This document shows, in pieces, positions 1 to 12,230 of a stretch of DNA of 64,000 nt. This DNA comes from Corylus avellana (taxonomy: Eukaryota; Streptophyta; Magnoliopsida; Fagales; Betulaceae), in assembly GCF_901000735.1 (NCBI RefSeq), contig NC_081545.1:13919132-13983131 (forward strand). Direction: 5' to 3'. The position numbers and the translations under genes were made by a program. Numbering within the stretch: position 1 is the stretch's first letter; every line of letters starts with the position of its first letter. The notes under the pieces were generated by a model. That model did no database searches. It was not told the DNA's origin and saw only the letters and a list, made by a program, of their open reading frames with translations.

Positions 1-119
1 ATGAGCACGTATGATACATGATATGATGCATATAGAAGTCAGGTTTTATCAACTTAATGTCATATCATATATCCACTTATCGTAAATGCAGAAGCAGTTA
101 AAATAGCAAATTTACATAC

Positions 120-841
120 CTTTGAGGATGACCTCAAGTGACAAGTCATTGAAGCAACTATTCATAAAGGGATACTTGCTCAAGGCCATTGAAAGTGACT
201 TAATCAGTAATGGAAGGAAAGTGTGCTTAACATCTGGATCAGAATTATTATCTTGGAAAGACGTTTTAAGCTTCGATAACGCATTGCAATTTATCTCGTC
301 CACATAATGAAAATGTGGAACTTTTGCAGCCATGGACATTGATTTTACCATTGTTCGCTGGAAACCCCTGAAACAAAAAACATAAGTAACTTGCCTTTAA
401 CTTTAATTTTGTCACAGTTAGACTACTAAGAAAAATCTTTCAAATTAATTCATTACGTTGCACATAAATAAACTATACATTGCCAAATAACAAACTGGAA
501 GGAGTTGTGTGCACATCAATACTGCAACAGCATCAAATCTTCGTATTAGATTGGTCACCTTAATCTCACACTTGTATCGACTATTTTTAAATGAAGACCA
601 ATAAACCCCAGGCAATGTAATCCGATGTATTGGCTAGATGCAAAAAACTGAGCAAGACAATGGCTGCACAAGCCATGGAGTCCTAGTTACTATTCACCAA
701 GTCAAAACTATGATGAAAGTGAACGATAACACCTCTATAGTAATGAAACTCCCATACTGTCTGACTCATCATGGTTTTTTCAATGTCGCAAACTATATGG
801 AAGAGAATCCTATTGGTTTTTCTTTTTCTTTTTCTTTTCTA

Positions 842-872
<31 letters not shown>

Positions 873-3143
873 TGTTTTTTTTTTAAAAAAGTGTTAAAAG
901 TTCATGCTTGTATCCAAGATTACCTCAGGGGAACTGTCTTATCTTCATACTCGTAGTCCCCTCTAACTTCAGATGACAAATGGGGTTGATCCTCTTCTCT
1001 GTCAACAAACTGCCTCCCCACATCAGCAATCAAGGAAGCAGAAGGATCTTTGATGATTCCTTTCTGGACAGCATATTTAAGCACGTCTTCTTTTAATACC
1101 CTCCCATCTTTACCGCTTCCCAGGACATCATTTATATCTACACCGTGTTGCATTGCAAGGTTCCGAACAGCAGGTGTAGATAGAACTCCGCCTATGTTGT
1201 TTTTCTTTAGCTCTGAGCCAAGTGACTTTGCATTTTCCAGACGATCATGAGTTAGAACAGGGTTTTCTGAAACATCATGAGTCAGGGTAGGAACCTGAGC
1301 TTCCTCAACAACAATTTTTAAAAGTGTTTCTCCAACCTGCAATATCAGGATAATAATAATAATAATAATAATTTTCTTTCAGTGTCAAATCAATGCAAAA
1401 GTGAAATTTAGTCTTGATTTTTAAGACTTGCTTCCTAGCAGCTCTATTTAACACGGTCTTTGATGGATACCAAATTAACTCCCCCATGCTGTCTCTCACG
1501 GCCACTTAGAAAACTGAAACTACATATCGAACCATCATAAGGTTGAGAATGAAAACATGGTCAGTTCACCAAAATGATATACTTGAATTCTCTCACCTTT
1601 ACAATGTTGCCGGGAACATAGAGAATTTGAGCAACTTTTCCTTTGTAACGACTTGTTATTTCTATAGTTGCTTTGTCACTTTGAACTTCACAAATTGGTT
1701 GAAATTCATCAATTTGATCCCCCTGCCAGAGTAATCATATCAACAATTATTTGCACTGACTTAGTCAAAACAGAATCTAGGGTAGAATGGATAGGTATAT
1801 ACACAGATTAACAACCAGAAAGCAGGTGATATACAGCAGAGTTACGAATTTCATTATTCAGGCAAAAGAAGCCTTGAGTCCACACCTAAGAATAGCAAAA
1901 TCAATGCTACAGTTTGAGCTAAAACCAATTAATGAATTCTGACAAAAAAGTTTATTTCTGCCTGTAATACATATTTGATAGACTGAAGAAAAATCTTCCA
2001 GCAAGGACAATAGAAAAAACTTAAACCAAACACAACCAAAGACTTCACATCTACAAGCATCCTGACACATACACGAAACCTAATGAGAATTCAGAAATAA
2101 GGGAAGAGGGTGCCGATAGTTTGGAACAAGGAAGAAGTGGAAGCCAGCAATTCACAAAACCAACCACGCCTTCAGCAAATGCATCTAAATCAACAAACAA
2201 ATTATAAGACATAAACAGGCATCATTAGCATCATTCACTCACCTCTTGCACAAACCATTTAAGAAGTTCACATTCTGCAATACCTTCACCGGTTTGAGCT
2301 AATGGCACATCAACTATCCCACCCACCGAAAGATCCGCCAAAGCATTACTTGAAAACCAACATCTCTTCACAGTATATGGAATATTGAACTACAAAATTG
2401 ATAAGGAAACATTAAGAAACCCAGAAAACACGATCTCGAATAACATGGTATTCATACACGCGTTTACATTATCATTGCGTCAAAGACACAACTCATATCA
2501 ACATGATTGATGGATTAATTGAGGATCATTTGAAATACCCAATGCCCACCAAAAAAAAAAAAAACCAGTACACCCAGATCAACCATTGAAACAATAGACT
2601 TAGTCAGAACCCATTTGGGTGGCCAAATGCACCAAGCATAGGCCCTTAATATAGCAATTGAAATTCAAGGTGAAAAAATGACACCAGCTTGGCAAACTAG
2701 AATGCGTGTTTGCGTTCATGAAGCTATTCAATTACAATTGCATCCACTGCACAAAAGAGCACCAATAACTAAATGCAAGAACCAACAGTAATTGGCATCA
2801 TTAACAAAATCAAACTCCATATACAGTCTGAACAATGACCATTTGCTACGTTAATATTAACTAAACGGCGATGAACGAAACAAGAGCAAACATAAAAAAA
2901 CCAACGAGCCTAGATAGTACGAGAAGAGCAGGCACACACAAATATTCGATTCTCAGCGGGCCGAAACGACGTCGAAGCGGATGTAGAGAAGGCAATCCGA
3001 GAGGCGAACCGTCGAAACGGAGGGTCGAGCTCCGACGAGGCAACCGGACCTGGGTTCAGAGCTTGAGAGGTGTACGGACACAGCCTACACCGGAGACAGG
3101 AGTTCCAAGACCTCCTGTTCAGAATCCTCCAACAGATCATCAT
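120..3143 (-). CDS. BCE2: BCE2: E2 (dihydrolipoyl acyltransferase) of branched-chain 2-oxoacid dehydrogenase, 5' half
   Basis: Mitochondrial enzyme of Val/Leu/Ile breakdown that moves the acyl group from E1 to CoA. Five exons fit GT-AG sites: 3143-2940 (68 codons), 2389-2243 (49), 1722-1597 (42), 1336-924, and 367-120. Exon 1 is Arg/Ser-rich with few acidic residues, as expected of a mitochondrial transit peptide; its donor (TTT|GTGTGT) is the weakest junction. Exon 2 carries VDVPLAQTGEGIAECELLKW and exon 3 the lipoyl-lysine motif SDKATIEI. Exon 4 ends the lipoyl domain (VGETLLKIVVEE) and holds the E1/E3-binding domain (STPAVRNLAMQHGVDINDVLG, then GKDGRVLKEDVL). Exon 5 begins the acyltransferase domain (VPHFHYVDEINC, KHTFLPLLIKSLSMALSKYP). 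The catalytic His-x-x-x-Asp-Gly exons lie beyond position 1. All readable exons are open, so it is probably functional. The start was chosen as the first Met of a double Met in the transit-peptide frame. Not a PDH or OGDH E2: the binding-domain and exon 5 sequences match the branched-chain type. Confidence 0.9.
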
Positions 3144-4193
3144 TCTCCGGTGCCGGCACGAGAAAGCTGTACTTTTAGTTCCTTTGCTTTTTTCTTAGAA
3201 ATTTGTTAGAAAAACACGACCCTATATTTCATCACTTCACCGATCAACTTGAGTACGAGGAATTGAGGAGGTCTTGACTCTTGTCCCTTATCCCTAACTG
3301 GGAAATAAACATTTATGGGAAAATATTTTCATTAAGAGAAAATATTCTCATTTAGAGCGTTTCCCTGTCAAATTAGACCCTTAATTAGTGTTTGTTGTTA
3401 AAATTAATGAAAAAATAAATTATTTTTTTCTTTCTTTTTTTATATTATCAAATTGTCCTTTCTTGTAACGTTGAAATTCCTTAATGGATCACATGCGTTG
3501 GCGATTGCAATAAACAAGTGAAACTTGAAAGGATCAAATTACTCAGAAAAAAGATACCAACAGACGCAATTGGGCTGAAAGCTCCATAGGTGAAATCACT
3601 GGTGGTTTTTTTCTTCACAAAGCTTTGATTGAAGCAAAAACACAACCTTTGGAATAACACCAAAAGACCTACGAAGGTGACAGCCAAAACCAAAGTACAT
3701 CTATTATGTCCTTCGCCCTCTTAAGGTAACTAAAAATATTTTGCCTGTGTTGTGTTTTTGACACTGGACTTGGAAATCATTGTATTTGGGTTTTTTTGTA
3801 AATGTAATCACTGTTACTGACACATCAAGTCCATTCCTGATCAATTTGGAAACAATAATTTGAGAAAAGTTATGGGTCCGTAGCATTTCTCAACATGATT
3901 ATCTGCAACAAAATACAATGTGTCTTGTCCTCGAAATTATTCCTCAATTGCTTTCAAAATGTACTACTTTTCTATAATGGCACAATAACAGAGACAATGC
4001 TCACAAGTTTTCTCAAAATGCATGTTAATTCTAAAGTGCTCAATCTTCTTGACTATTTCCTATTAATCCAAGCTCACTGCATGGGCTGAGTTCCTTTGGT
4101 GATTTATATACTAAGTTGTGAACTTTCGTAATTATTTTTACACCTGTAAAATATCATGTTGTTTTATAATTTGGCATGTTTATTGCATGAGGT
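3144..4193. other. BCE2 upstream region and gene-free spacer
   Basis: No coding sequence recognised. The first few hundred bases presumably hold the BCE2 promoter, which reads leftward. No clear TATA box was picked out. The rest is AT-rich. Confidence 0.5.
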
Positions 4194-4748
4194 TAGATTA
4201 AAGTTGTGATAAGTGTCAAATATTGCATATTCAAGCGTTTTAACTCACATACGTTAATTCATTAGTTTTATTATGTTAGATGTTTTTGTGCAGTTTTTAT
4301 GTTTTCTATGTTTTCATGTTCTTAAAGAAAAATGCAATTAATTCCATGAAATTCTGACTTATGCAATTTAACCATGGACATTTCTGTACTGTTTTGGCCA
4401 TAACTCCCAACTCAGAAATTCGGATTAAGGCAAGGCAGAATGCTTTAGAAAGATAACTCAGAGAGACACAATTTGTTATTTCATGTTGAATACCAAAATC
4501 TGATGTATTGAGGGCCAAAACCGAGGTTGAAGTAAAGCTGAAAGAATAGATTCAGAGTTTGGTGGGCTCATGGATACATTTGTCACATGGGATTTAAAGC
4601 CTATGATATGCCGGGTGGACTCCTGAAATTGGACAGGAAATGAATTAACAAAGTTGAAGTGGACAGCTTTTCTCAAAGCCCATGACTTGTTTCATGTGAA
4701 GATGTCATGGGCTAGTGGAATGCTTATATTACTAAAAGAGGTGAAAGA
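4194..4748 (+). repeat. Gypsy 5' LTR, piece 1 (U3 start)
   Basis: Begins TGATAAGTGTCAAATATTGC at about 4209 after flanking AT-rich sequence, matching the start of the LTR at 52399 and resembling the starts of the 48414 LTR family. It is cut off at 4748 by the Copia 1 LTR. Confidence 0.6.
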
Positions 4749-5045
4749 TGAATAGTTTGGAGAATCAAATAAAAAATCTTATTTCGATTCTTACTTATTA
4801 CATAGACATGTAGACCTTATATATACACACTGTAGGTGTTAATTTACAGAGGAAGAAAATAAATGTCATTTACATTAAGATGCTATTTTCCAATTGTCTA
4901 TAACTATATTTCTTTGTTGAGATATATACGGGGACTGCATGTAATGCCTTTCCTGGACAGTTGCCTTAGCTGTACAAAGATACCATGCACATGTTTTCTT
5001 ATGCAAATCCAACTTGTTAATGGACAACATAAGGAAAGGATCCCA
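4749..5045 (-). repeat. Copia 1 3' LTR
   Basis: About 300 bp, matching 10511-10769 plus 12081-12122 (shared tracts such as TTATTTCGATTCT and CCAACTTGTTAATGGACAAC). It starts TGAATAG, against TGAAAAG in the other LTR. The two copies differ at scattered sites, so the insertion is not recent. Confidence 0.75.
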
Positions 5046-5061
5046 TGAATGCATATCAAGT

Positions 5062-6982
5062 CTAATTGGCTTGCTGTACAGAGTCATTGTCAAAGTTTCC
5101 TTTAATACACACCCGCAAGCTCATGGGGCGATCCCGAACCATGAGCTTGTCCCGAAACAATCTAAACCGTGCACTAGTGAGGCCTTTAGTGAACACATCG
5201 GCAATCAGGTCAACAGTGTTAAGATAATGAACACAAAGCTCCTTGTTGACAACTTTTTCTCTAACAAAATGATAATCAACTTCAAGATGTTTCATACGAG
5301 CATGAAAGATGGGTTAGAGCAAAGAGAAATGGAGCTGATGTTGTCACACCAAATTGAGGGGGGCTGAGGGAGAAAAACGTTTAGTTCCTTTAACAAAAGA
5401 CGAAGCCACGACAGTTCAGCAGCGGTGAGAGCAAGCTGCTAGTACTGGAACGTGACACAATGGCCAGCCTTTTAGTGCTCAAGGAGATTGGGCAAAAGCC
5501 AAGGTAGACACACTAACCATCGGTAGAAACGGCAATCAATCAGACAGCCTGCATAATCAGCATCAGAATAGGCTTCAAGGCGAAGCGGACCAACGTGAAA
5601 GAGAAGCCCATGAGTGATAGTGCCCTTAAGATAGCGAAGAATCCGTTTAATGGCAATCGAATGGGAGGAATGTGGTTGATGCATAAACTGGCAAACTTGA
5701 TTGACCCGAATGCAAGGTCGGAGCGAGTGAGGGTAAGGTATTGAAGGGCTCCAACAATGCTCTGATACATAGTAGGGTCGTGGAGAGGATCGCCCTCTGT
5801 GGCATGAAGTTTTTGACCAGTTATAGTTGGAGAAGCGCATGGTTTAGCCAAGTCCATTTGAGCACGGCGAAGTAGATCCGTGGCATATTTTGTTTGAGTA
5901 AGAGACAAGGAGGCGCATTGGTAGGAAGCTTCAATGCCAAGAAAGTAATGCAATTGGCCAAGGTCCTTCATGGCAAACAAGGAGCCCAATTTTTGAATGA
6001 GATAACTAATATGAGAAACATCATTAGCGGTGATGAGAATATCATCAACATAGATGAGAAGGTACAGAAGGATGTTGTTATGACAATAAGTGAACAAGGA
6101 GGGATCCGCTTGTGAAGCCAAAAAACCAAGGTCCTCAAGATAATCCGAAAATCTTTGGAACCAAGTCCAAGGGGCCTGTTTCAAACCATAAAGGGACTTG
6201 TGAAGGCGGCAGACATGATCAGGGAAGATGGGATCTTCAAACCCATGGGGTTGGCGCATATCAACTTCTTTCGTCAAGTGACCATGGAGAAAGGCATTGT
6301 GGATGTCGAGTTGACGAATGGACCAACGCTTGGAGGTGGCCAATGCAAGAATAGTGCGGATAGTAGTATGTTTAACCACAGGATTGAAGGTCTCATTATA
6401 GTCCAAGCGCGGTTGTTGGTGAAATCCATTTGCTACAAGAGGTGCCTTGAAGCGCTCAATAGAACCGCCGGAACGGCGCTTGATTTTGTAGACCCATTTG
6501 TTGGAGAGCACATTCAGATCCAGAGTAAGGGGAACTAGACTCCAAGTACCATTACATTGCAGAGCATCAAACTCAGAACACATTGCCGCACGCCATTCAG
6601 GTTGTTTCTGTGCCTATCCAAAATTAGAGGGTTCAACAAGATCAGTGTCAATAGAAACAAGTAAAGCATACCTTGGATTTGGTTTAACAATTCCCCATTT
6701 GGAATGAGTAATCATGGAATGGGTAGAGGTTGGAGGGGCATGTGAGCTAGTATCGGATAGGCCTTGGTGGGGATTCTCGGTGTCACTAGAGGATGTAGGG
6801 GCTGGGATGTTTGGAGGCGCGTCAGTTGAGGCAGGGAGATGCTCTTGGTTTGGATCACTAGCAGGAGCATGGAGAGACAATGGACTCTCTTCGGATGGGC
6901 TTTGGGCATGCACTATGGCTGTATTGGGCAATTGGGTAGGGACTGAAATAGTCAAGGAGACCATAGGAGAGGAGGCATCCAT
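5062..6982 (-). pseudogene. Copia 1 pol: reverse transcriptase and RNase H
   Basis: 6982-6614 is the Ser/Pro-rich linker between integrase and RT. After an in-frame TAG the RT follows (6583-5540): GTWSLVP, SNKWVYKIK, the catalytic YVDD in LLIYVDDILITAND, and DLGQLHYFLGIE. The frame shifts near 5840-5540. RNase H remnants follow (LEAYSDADYAGC in another frame), and 5295-5062 carries the usual C-terminal segment (HYLNTVDLIADVFTKGL). The catalytic aspartates remain but stops and frameshifts make it non-functional. Confidence 0.85.
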
Positions 6983-6988
6983 GATAGT

Positions 6989-8221
6989 TTTTAAGTGCTA
7001 AAATATTCATATTTTTAGCCCTTAACTTACATGTTTTAATCCTTTAGTTTTAGTTAATTCATGCCACTTAAGTTCCTTTATGTGTTTTCCTTATTTTTGT
7101 AGGCTTTTGGAAGAAAAGGAAGTAAATCTGGAAGATTTGGGCTCAAAGAGAGAATTTTGGAAAAGTGGAGTTTCTGGTAGTGTGATCGATCGCAGGAGAC
7201 TTGCGATCGAGCACACACGGGTTGCGATCGATTGCACCCGTGCGTTGGAGAATTCTAGAAGCTGTGGACATACTCCCTTTCCTTCCATATTAGGGTTTTC
7301 TAACTCCTACTTGTAATAAGAATAAAACCATATGAATTTTCTAGGTTTACTAGTGTGACAAGGACTTCTAAAGCCCTATAAATAGACCTCTAAACCTTGA
7401 GAATAATCAAGCTGGAAAAGACACAACTTTGGGAGAGGAATTGGAGGCTACCTTTCGGTTCTTTCTTTACCTTTTCCTTTTTCTTTCATTATGTGTAACT
7501 AATTTATTTAGTAGGGTTAGATTGAAGCCCTAGTTATGCTTAGTTAATATTCAATATTGACGCCTTTGTGATGATTATGTTGTGATATTTAACTTGGTTA
7601 ATGCCTGCTTTCATGAATTTCTCAACATGTGCATGTGGTATAGATTGGTTAATTAAATCAATTTAGATGACTGAGTCCTGAGTTTAACAAAAGTAACAAA
7701 AAAAATCCACACCGGGTTCTTGGGTTAATCAACATGGGGAACCGGGAGTATACACCCATGCCCTAGGCCTCATGTGTTTGTCGATTTCCACAGAATATAT
7801 GCTTTCTTAAAGAACAACTTAGTATACACTCATGCTAAATCCTTTAAGAAATAAAAGAGTTAAAGTATACACCTATGCCTAACTCGTTGCTTAGGAAAAT
7901 CTATAGCTTAAGGAGTATACACCATGCCCTTAGGTTGACAAATATTAGATATACATAACATGATCAAAACATTGGCATATTGACATATTATCTAAATATA
8001 ATTAGTGGTGGATATCAAAGCCCTACCTTTTTATTATCATCAAATCAAAAATTCAATCTTTGTTTTGTTTTACTTTTGGAATTAATTTTAAGCAAAATTA
8101 GTAATCCTCGTGGGATGACCCCGTACTTGCACCCTATACTACTATGTTGACCTCATGTACTTGTGGGTAAAACATACAATTATTTGTCTATTAATTTAGG
8201 TAGATATTTGTAACAACAACA
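6989..8221 (+). mobile_element. Solo LTR, family A copy 1, inside Copia 1 pol
   Basis: A 1233-bp insertion separating integrase from RT of Copia 1. Flanks atagt (6984-6988) and ataga (8222-8226) are a near-perfect 5-bp target duplication. The TG start has decayed to TT; the right end is ACAACA. TATA box TATAAATA at 7377-7384 sets the direction. Upstream of it, 7181-7245 holds three GATCG-type near-palindromes. Downstream lie four copies of a motif like AGTATACACCCATGCC. No coding sequence or second LTR, so it is a solo LTR. Confidence 0.85.
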
Positions 8222-9069
8222 ATAGAGGCATTTGGAGCTGACCTGCACATCTTGAAGGGAAACGAGTCTTCATTAAACACAACATGAAGGGAAAGATAGA
8301 CACGATTTGTGCTGGGATCTAGACACTAATACCCTTGATGGTGAAGAGAATATCCTAAAAACACATATGAAGTAGACCTAAATTGAAGTTTATGCTTGTT
8401 ATATGCGCAGAGATAAGGAAAACACTCACACCCAAACACTCGGAAATAAGAATAATCCGGAAAGCGATGAAACAGAGTTTCATAAGGGGACACCCAGTCA
8501 AGACCTTTTGTAGGTAAACGGTTGATGAGATATACTGCACAATTGAAAGCTTGGACCCAAAAACTGGTATCCATCCCAGCTTGGGCAAGAAGTGTAAGGC
8601 CAATATCGACAATGTGTCAATGTTTACGCTTCGAGACACCATTTTGCTTGGGTGTATGCGGACAAGACATGATATGGTGGATACCGTTGGAGGAGAGAAA
8701 ATTTTGAAAGGAAGTGTCAATGTACTCCCCTCTTCCATCAGATTGAAAGCTTTTAATTTTGGTTGAGAACATGTTCTCAACAAAGGATTTGAATTTTTGG
8801 AAATATTGGAATGCTTCAGTTTTGAATTGCATTAGATATAGCCATGAATATTTAGAGAAATCATCCACAAACACAATATAATATTTAGAACCTTTAATAG
8901 ATGGACATGGAGAAGACCAGACATCTAAATGTATTAATTCTAAAGGACATGATGACCGAGACAAAGACAATTTAAAAGGTAGTTTATGACTTTTTCCTAA
9001 AGGACAAGACCTGCAAAATGGTGCATGTTTGTGCATTCCATGAATACTTATTGACTTATTGAAGGACAA
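8222..9069 (-). pseudogene. Copia 1 integrase
   Basis: Continues the gag-protease frame after one TGA. It shows the zinc-finger end (HAPFCRSCPLGKSHKLPF), the catalytic core with LELIHLDVWSSP (first Asp), FQSDGRGEY (second Asp) and HTPKQNGVSKRKH (Glu replaced by Ser in the usual QNGxxER stretch). After another in-frame TGA near 8616 it goes on with FWVQAFNCAVYLINRLP and the FGCECFPYL region, to the solo LTR boundary. Both stops fit CGA to TGA changes. Confidence 0.85.
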
Positions 9070-10482
9070 TCAACCTAATGTGGAGGCAGAGGTATGTCCC
9101 AAACCTTGATGCCAAATAGAAGACGTTGTGGATCTGCAGAGAAAAGCCATAGGAGACTTGAACAGATGCCAACCTAAACGAATAGGGTAAACTCCATTTT
9201 CACTCTTACTGTGGAAAAGCGTCCTCCCCAACTTGATGTCCTTGATCCAAAAATTAGAACCAATGAGTATAAAAGAACAATTGCTATCACGGGCAAAGCG
9301 ATTTACTAAAAACAGATTAGTAGAAACATTGGGACAGTGAAGTATTTGCTTAAAAAGAAAAGGATGAGATTTATAACGGAGAATTGATGAACCAATATTC
9401 GAGATAGGCAAACCTGCACCGTTTCCAACTATGACCTTGTCCTTCCCTCGATATTCATTATGGAGAGATAGGTTTGCTAAGTCTGGTGCGATGTGTTCAC
9501 CAGCTCCACTATCTGTGTACCATGTATCTTCAGTCTCAGTCCCCATTGCAGTGGGCATCGCAATCATAGCTGTAAGTTTCTTTGTGGGTTCCCTCCCTTC
9601 GTATGTATGGTCCATACGATGAAAACAATTGATTGCAGAATGACTTGTCTTACCACATATTTGACATGGAGAGAGTGGCCTTGTTGAATCCGAGATTGGT
9701 GGCTTATGAAAACCTGAGTGGTTGTTGAGTGGAGGTGTCAAAGAGAAATCACGCTTGCGACCACGATCAAAACATGATTTGAAGTGTGGAGGACCTCCTC
9801 TACCATGGTTAGGTTTGGACCCATTTGTGTACAAAGTTGAAGTGATGCTTTCTGTAGGATTCGCAAACAGCTCTTGTTGTCGTGATTTAGCACTCAATAT
9901 CAGCCCAACAACATCGTCAAGAGAGAGAGGCATTTCACGAGCTTGAATCGAATTCACTGTCGCTTCAAAGGATAACCCAACACCTTTAAGAATCAATAAA
10001 ACTAGATCGTCTTCATCCCCTAGTTTACCTGCCAAGGCCAGATCATCAGTAATAGAATTCATTTTGTCAACAAAATCAGAGATTGAGAGATTTCCTGTTT
10101 TGGTGGTTTGAAGTTGATGCTTGAGTTGAAGTGTTTTGGATAGGGATTGAGAGGCATACCATTTATTCAACGATGCCCACACTTCACATGAAGTAGAGAG
10201 ATGGACAACTGTGCACAGAACACTTGGGCTAAGCATGGATATGATCCAGCTTAGCACTATTTGGTCTTGTTGTTGCCATTTGAGATAGGCTGGATCAGTT
10301 TTAGTTATTGTTTTGCCACTACTATCAGGAAGAAATTTGGCTGGACATGTATTCGTTCCTTCGACAAATCCCATGACATCATTGCTTTTGAGGATTGGGA
10401 GGAATTGAGTAATGCATAAATTATAATTTGTGCGATCGAGTTTGATTAGATGAGAAAGGTTAGGCGAATTGTTGGAAGCCAT
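9070..10482 (-). pseudogene. Copia 1 gag and protease (470 aa open)
   Basis: Starts at an ATG 29 bases from the primer site. Residues about 1-210 are copia-type gag (LIKLDRTNYNLCITQFLPIL, then WASLNKWYASQSLSKTLQLK). A CCHC zinc knuckle follows near residue 275 (CQICGKTSHSAINC), then the aspartic protease active site WYTDSGAGEHI near 320. The end, IWHQGLGHTSASTLG, is the pre-integrase domain. The frame is unbroken for 470 codons, the best preserved retroelement ORF here. It ends at a TGA that continues in frame into integrase, so the polyprotein is broken. No separate host role is suggested. Confidence 0.88.
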
Positions 10483-10498
10483 TGTCGCAAGAGTTATG

Positions 10499-10510
10499 GC
10501 TCTAATATCA
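10499..10510 (-). other. Copia 1 primer binding site
   Basis: Reading the minus strand just after the 5' LTR gives TGATATTAGAGCC, a decayed form of the tRNA-iMet-complementary TGGTATCAGAGC. Confidence 0.65.
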
Positions 10511-12122
10511 TGAAAAGTTTGGAGATATCACATGAAAAATCTTATTTCGATTCTCACTTATTATATAGACTTGTAGACCTTATATACACACACTGTAAAT
10601 GATAATTTATAGAGGAAGAAAATAAATGTCATTTACATTAAGATGCTATTTTCCAATTGTCTATAGCTATATTTCCTTGTTGAGATATATGTGGACTGAA
10701 CGTAATGTCTTTCCTAGATAGTTACCTTAGCTGTTCAAAGATACCATGTACGTGTTTCCTTATGCAAATTGTTGTGACAAATATTACCTAAATTAATAGA
10801 TAATATTTGCTACGTTTTAACTCGCAAATGCACAAGATCAAAACAGTAGTATAGGGTGCCAGTGCGTGATCATTCCCACGAGGATTGACGTAAATTATGT
10901 TTAAAATTAATTTCGTAATTAAAACAAGACAAAGACTGATTTTTGAATTAATAAAGATAAATGTAGAGCTTTGATATCCACCACTAATCATGCTCAAATA
11001 ATATAACAATATGCTAATGCTCTAATCATATTATGAATACTTAAAGTTTGCCAACCTAAGGGCATGGGTGTTTACTCCTTAATATATTGATCTCCCTAAG
11101 CAACGAATTAGGCATGGGTGTCTACTCGAATTCTTTTCTTCCTTAAAGGATTTAGCATGGGTGTCTACTAAGTTGTTCTTTAAGAAAACATAAATCTGTG
11201 GAAATCGACAAATATATGGAACCTAAGGCATGGGTGTCTACTCCTGGTTTTTTATGTTGATTAACCAAAGAACCCGTGAGGAGATTCTTTTGTTCCTCTA
11301 TTAAGCCCAAAACTCGATCATCCAAATTGATTTAAATAACTAATCCATACCACATGCATATGTTGGCCAAACACATTCATATGAGGAATTCGATAAAACA
11401 TGAATTAATCAAGTTAAGCATCACAATATGATTATCATAAAGGAGCCAATATTGAAATATTAAAGAAACATAATCAGGGCTTCAGTCTAGCCCTACTAAA
11501 ACATTTAGTTACACATGAGTTTGATGCTAAAAATCTTCATAATAAAATAAAAGGAAAAGAATAAACCTGAAAATTGCTTCCTTGAAGAGCCTCCAATTCT
11601 TCACCTTGAAATTGTGTGTGTTTAATTTGTGAGGCTTAGAGGTCTATTTATAGGCTTAGGAAAACCTTAGAAACTCTAGAAACCCTAGGAAATTCGTAGG
11701 TTTTAGTCCCATTACAACTAGGACTTGGAATACCTAATTTGGATGGAAAAAGGAGGCTGGCCGCATTATGAGTTATCTCCAGCGCACGGGTGCGCTCGAT
11801 CGCAGCCCATGTGCTCTCGATCGCACTCCTGCGATCGAGTCTTCTTCTTGTGCGTACAAGGTTGCGCTCGGTCATAGGTCCCTTAGGATCGATCGCATCT
11901 CCAACCTTGTCCCACTTTTTGCTTTTTATGCTCCAATTTTCAGAATTGCTTCATTTTCCTAAAAAACCTATAAAAAGACATAAAACACAAAAATGAAGTA
12001 AAATTGCACAAACTAACAAAATGAAGGGATTAACAAATATAAATTAAGGGGCTAAAAATATGGATTTTTAGCACTTATCACAAATCCAACTTGTTAATGG
12101 ACAACATAAGGAAAGGATCCCA
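10511..12122 (-). repeat. Copia 1 5' LTR, split by a solo LTR
   Basis: 10511-10769 and 12081-12122 together match the 4749-5045 LTR. The break is an insertion of family A copy 2 with duplicated CAAAT. Confidence 0.8.
10770..12080 (-). mobile_element. Solo LTR, family A copy 2, inside Copia 1 LTR
   Basis: 1311 bp, plus-strand ends TGTTGTGACAA and GCACTTATCA. A perfect 5-bp target duplication, CAAAT, lies at 10765-10769 and 12081-12085. TATA box on the minus strand at 11645-11652. Several CTCGATCGCA-type motifs lie upstream of it at 11780-11900. Four GCATGGGTGTCTACT motifs lie at 11060-11245. No internal coding region. Confidence 0.92.
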
Positions 12123-12230
12123 TGAATTTGCAAGCTATCCCCAAAGTGCACAAAACCTTCTCATGAAAAGCATTAAAAAAAGTAAGGAGAAGGCATGGGA
12201 AGAGACTCCTTCCCAAACCTGACAGCAACG
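12123..12230 (+). repeat. Gypsy 5' LTR, piece 2
   Basis: Sequence between Copia 1 and the TRIM-like element. It is rejoined to 13444 by the TRIM target duplication (caacg/caaag). The boundary with Copia 1 is uncertain by about 10 bases. Confidence 0.5.

Larger units (their letters stand above)
4749..12122 (-). mobile_element. Copia 1: degenerate Ty1/copia retrotransposon
   Basis: Minus-strand copia element inserted in the gypsy LTR. From 5' to 3' it has an LTR (12122-10511, split by a solo LTR), primer site, gag-protease, integrase, reverse transcriptase-RNase H, and a 3' LTR (5045-4749). The domain order PR-INT-RT-RH defines copia. Two solo LTRs of one family sit in it, at 6989-8221 and 10770-12080. 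The flanks (aaaga on the left, tgaat on the right) give no convincing target duplication, so the outer boundary near 12122 is good only to within about 10 bases. Confidence 0.85.

Noticed and set aside
638..956. ORFs with long Phe/Leu runs at 638-956
   Set aside because: They translate T-rich intron 4 of BCE2 (368-923).
2861..3209. Plus-strand and alternative-frame ORFs opposite BCE2 exon 1
   Set aside because: The minus-strand transit-peptide frame joins correctly to the lipoyl-domain exons; the others do not.
9431..9946. Plus-strand ORFs across Copia 1 gag
   Set aside because: Shadows of the minus-strand gag-protease frame, which has clear motifs.
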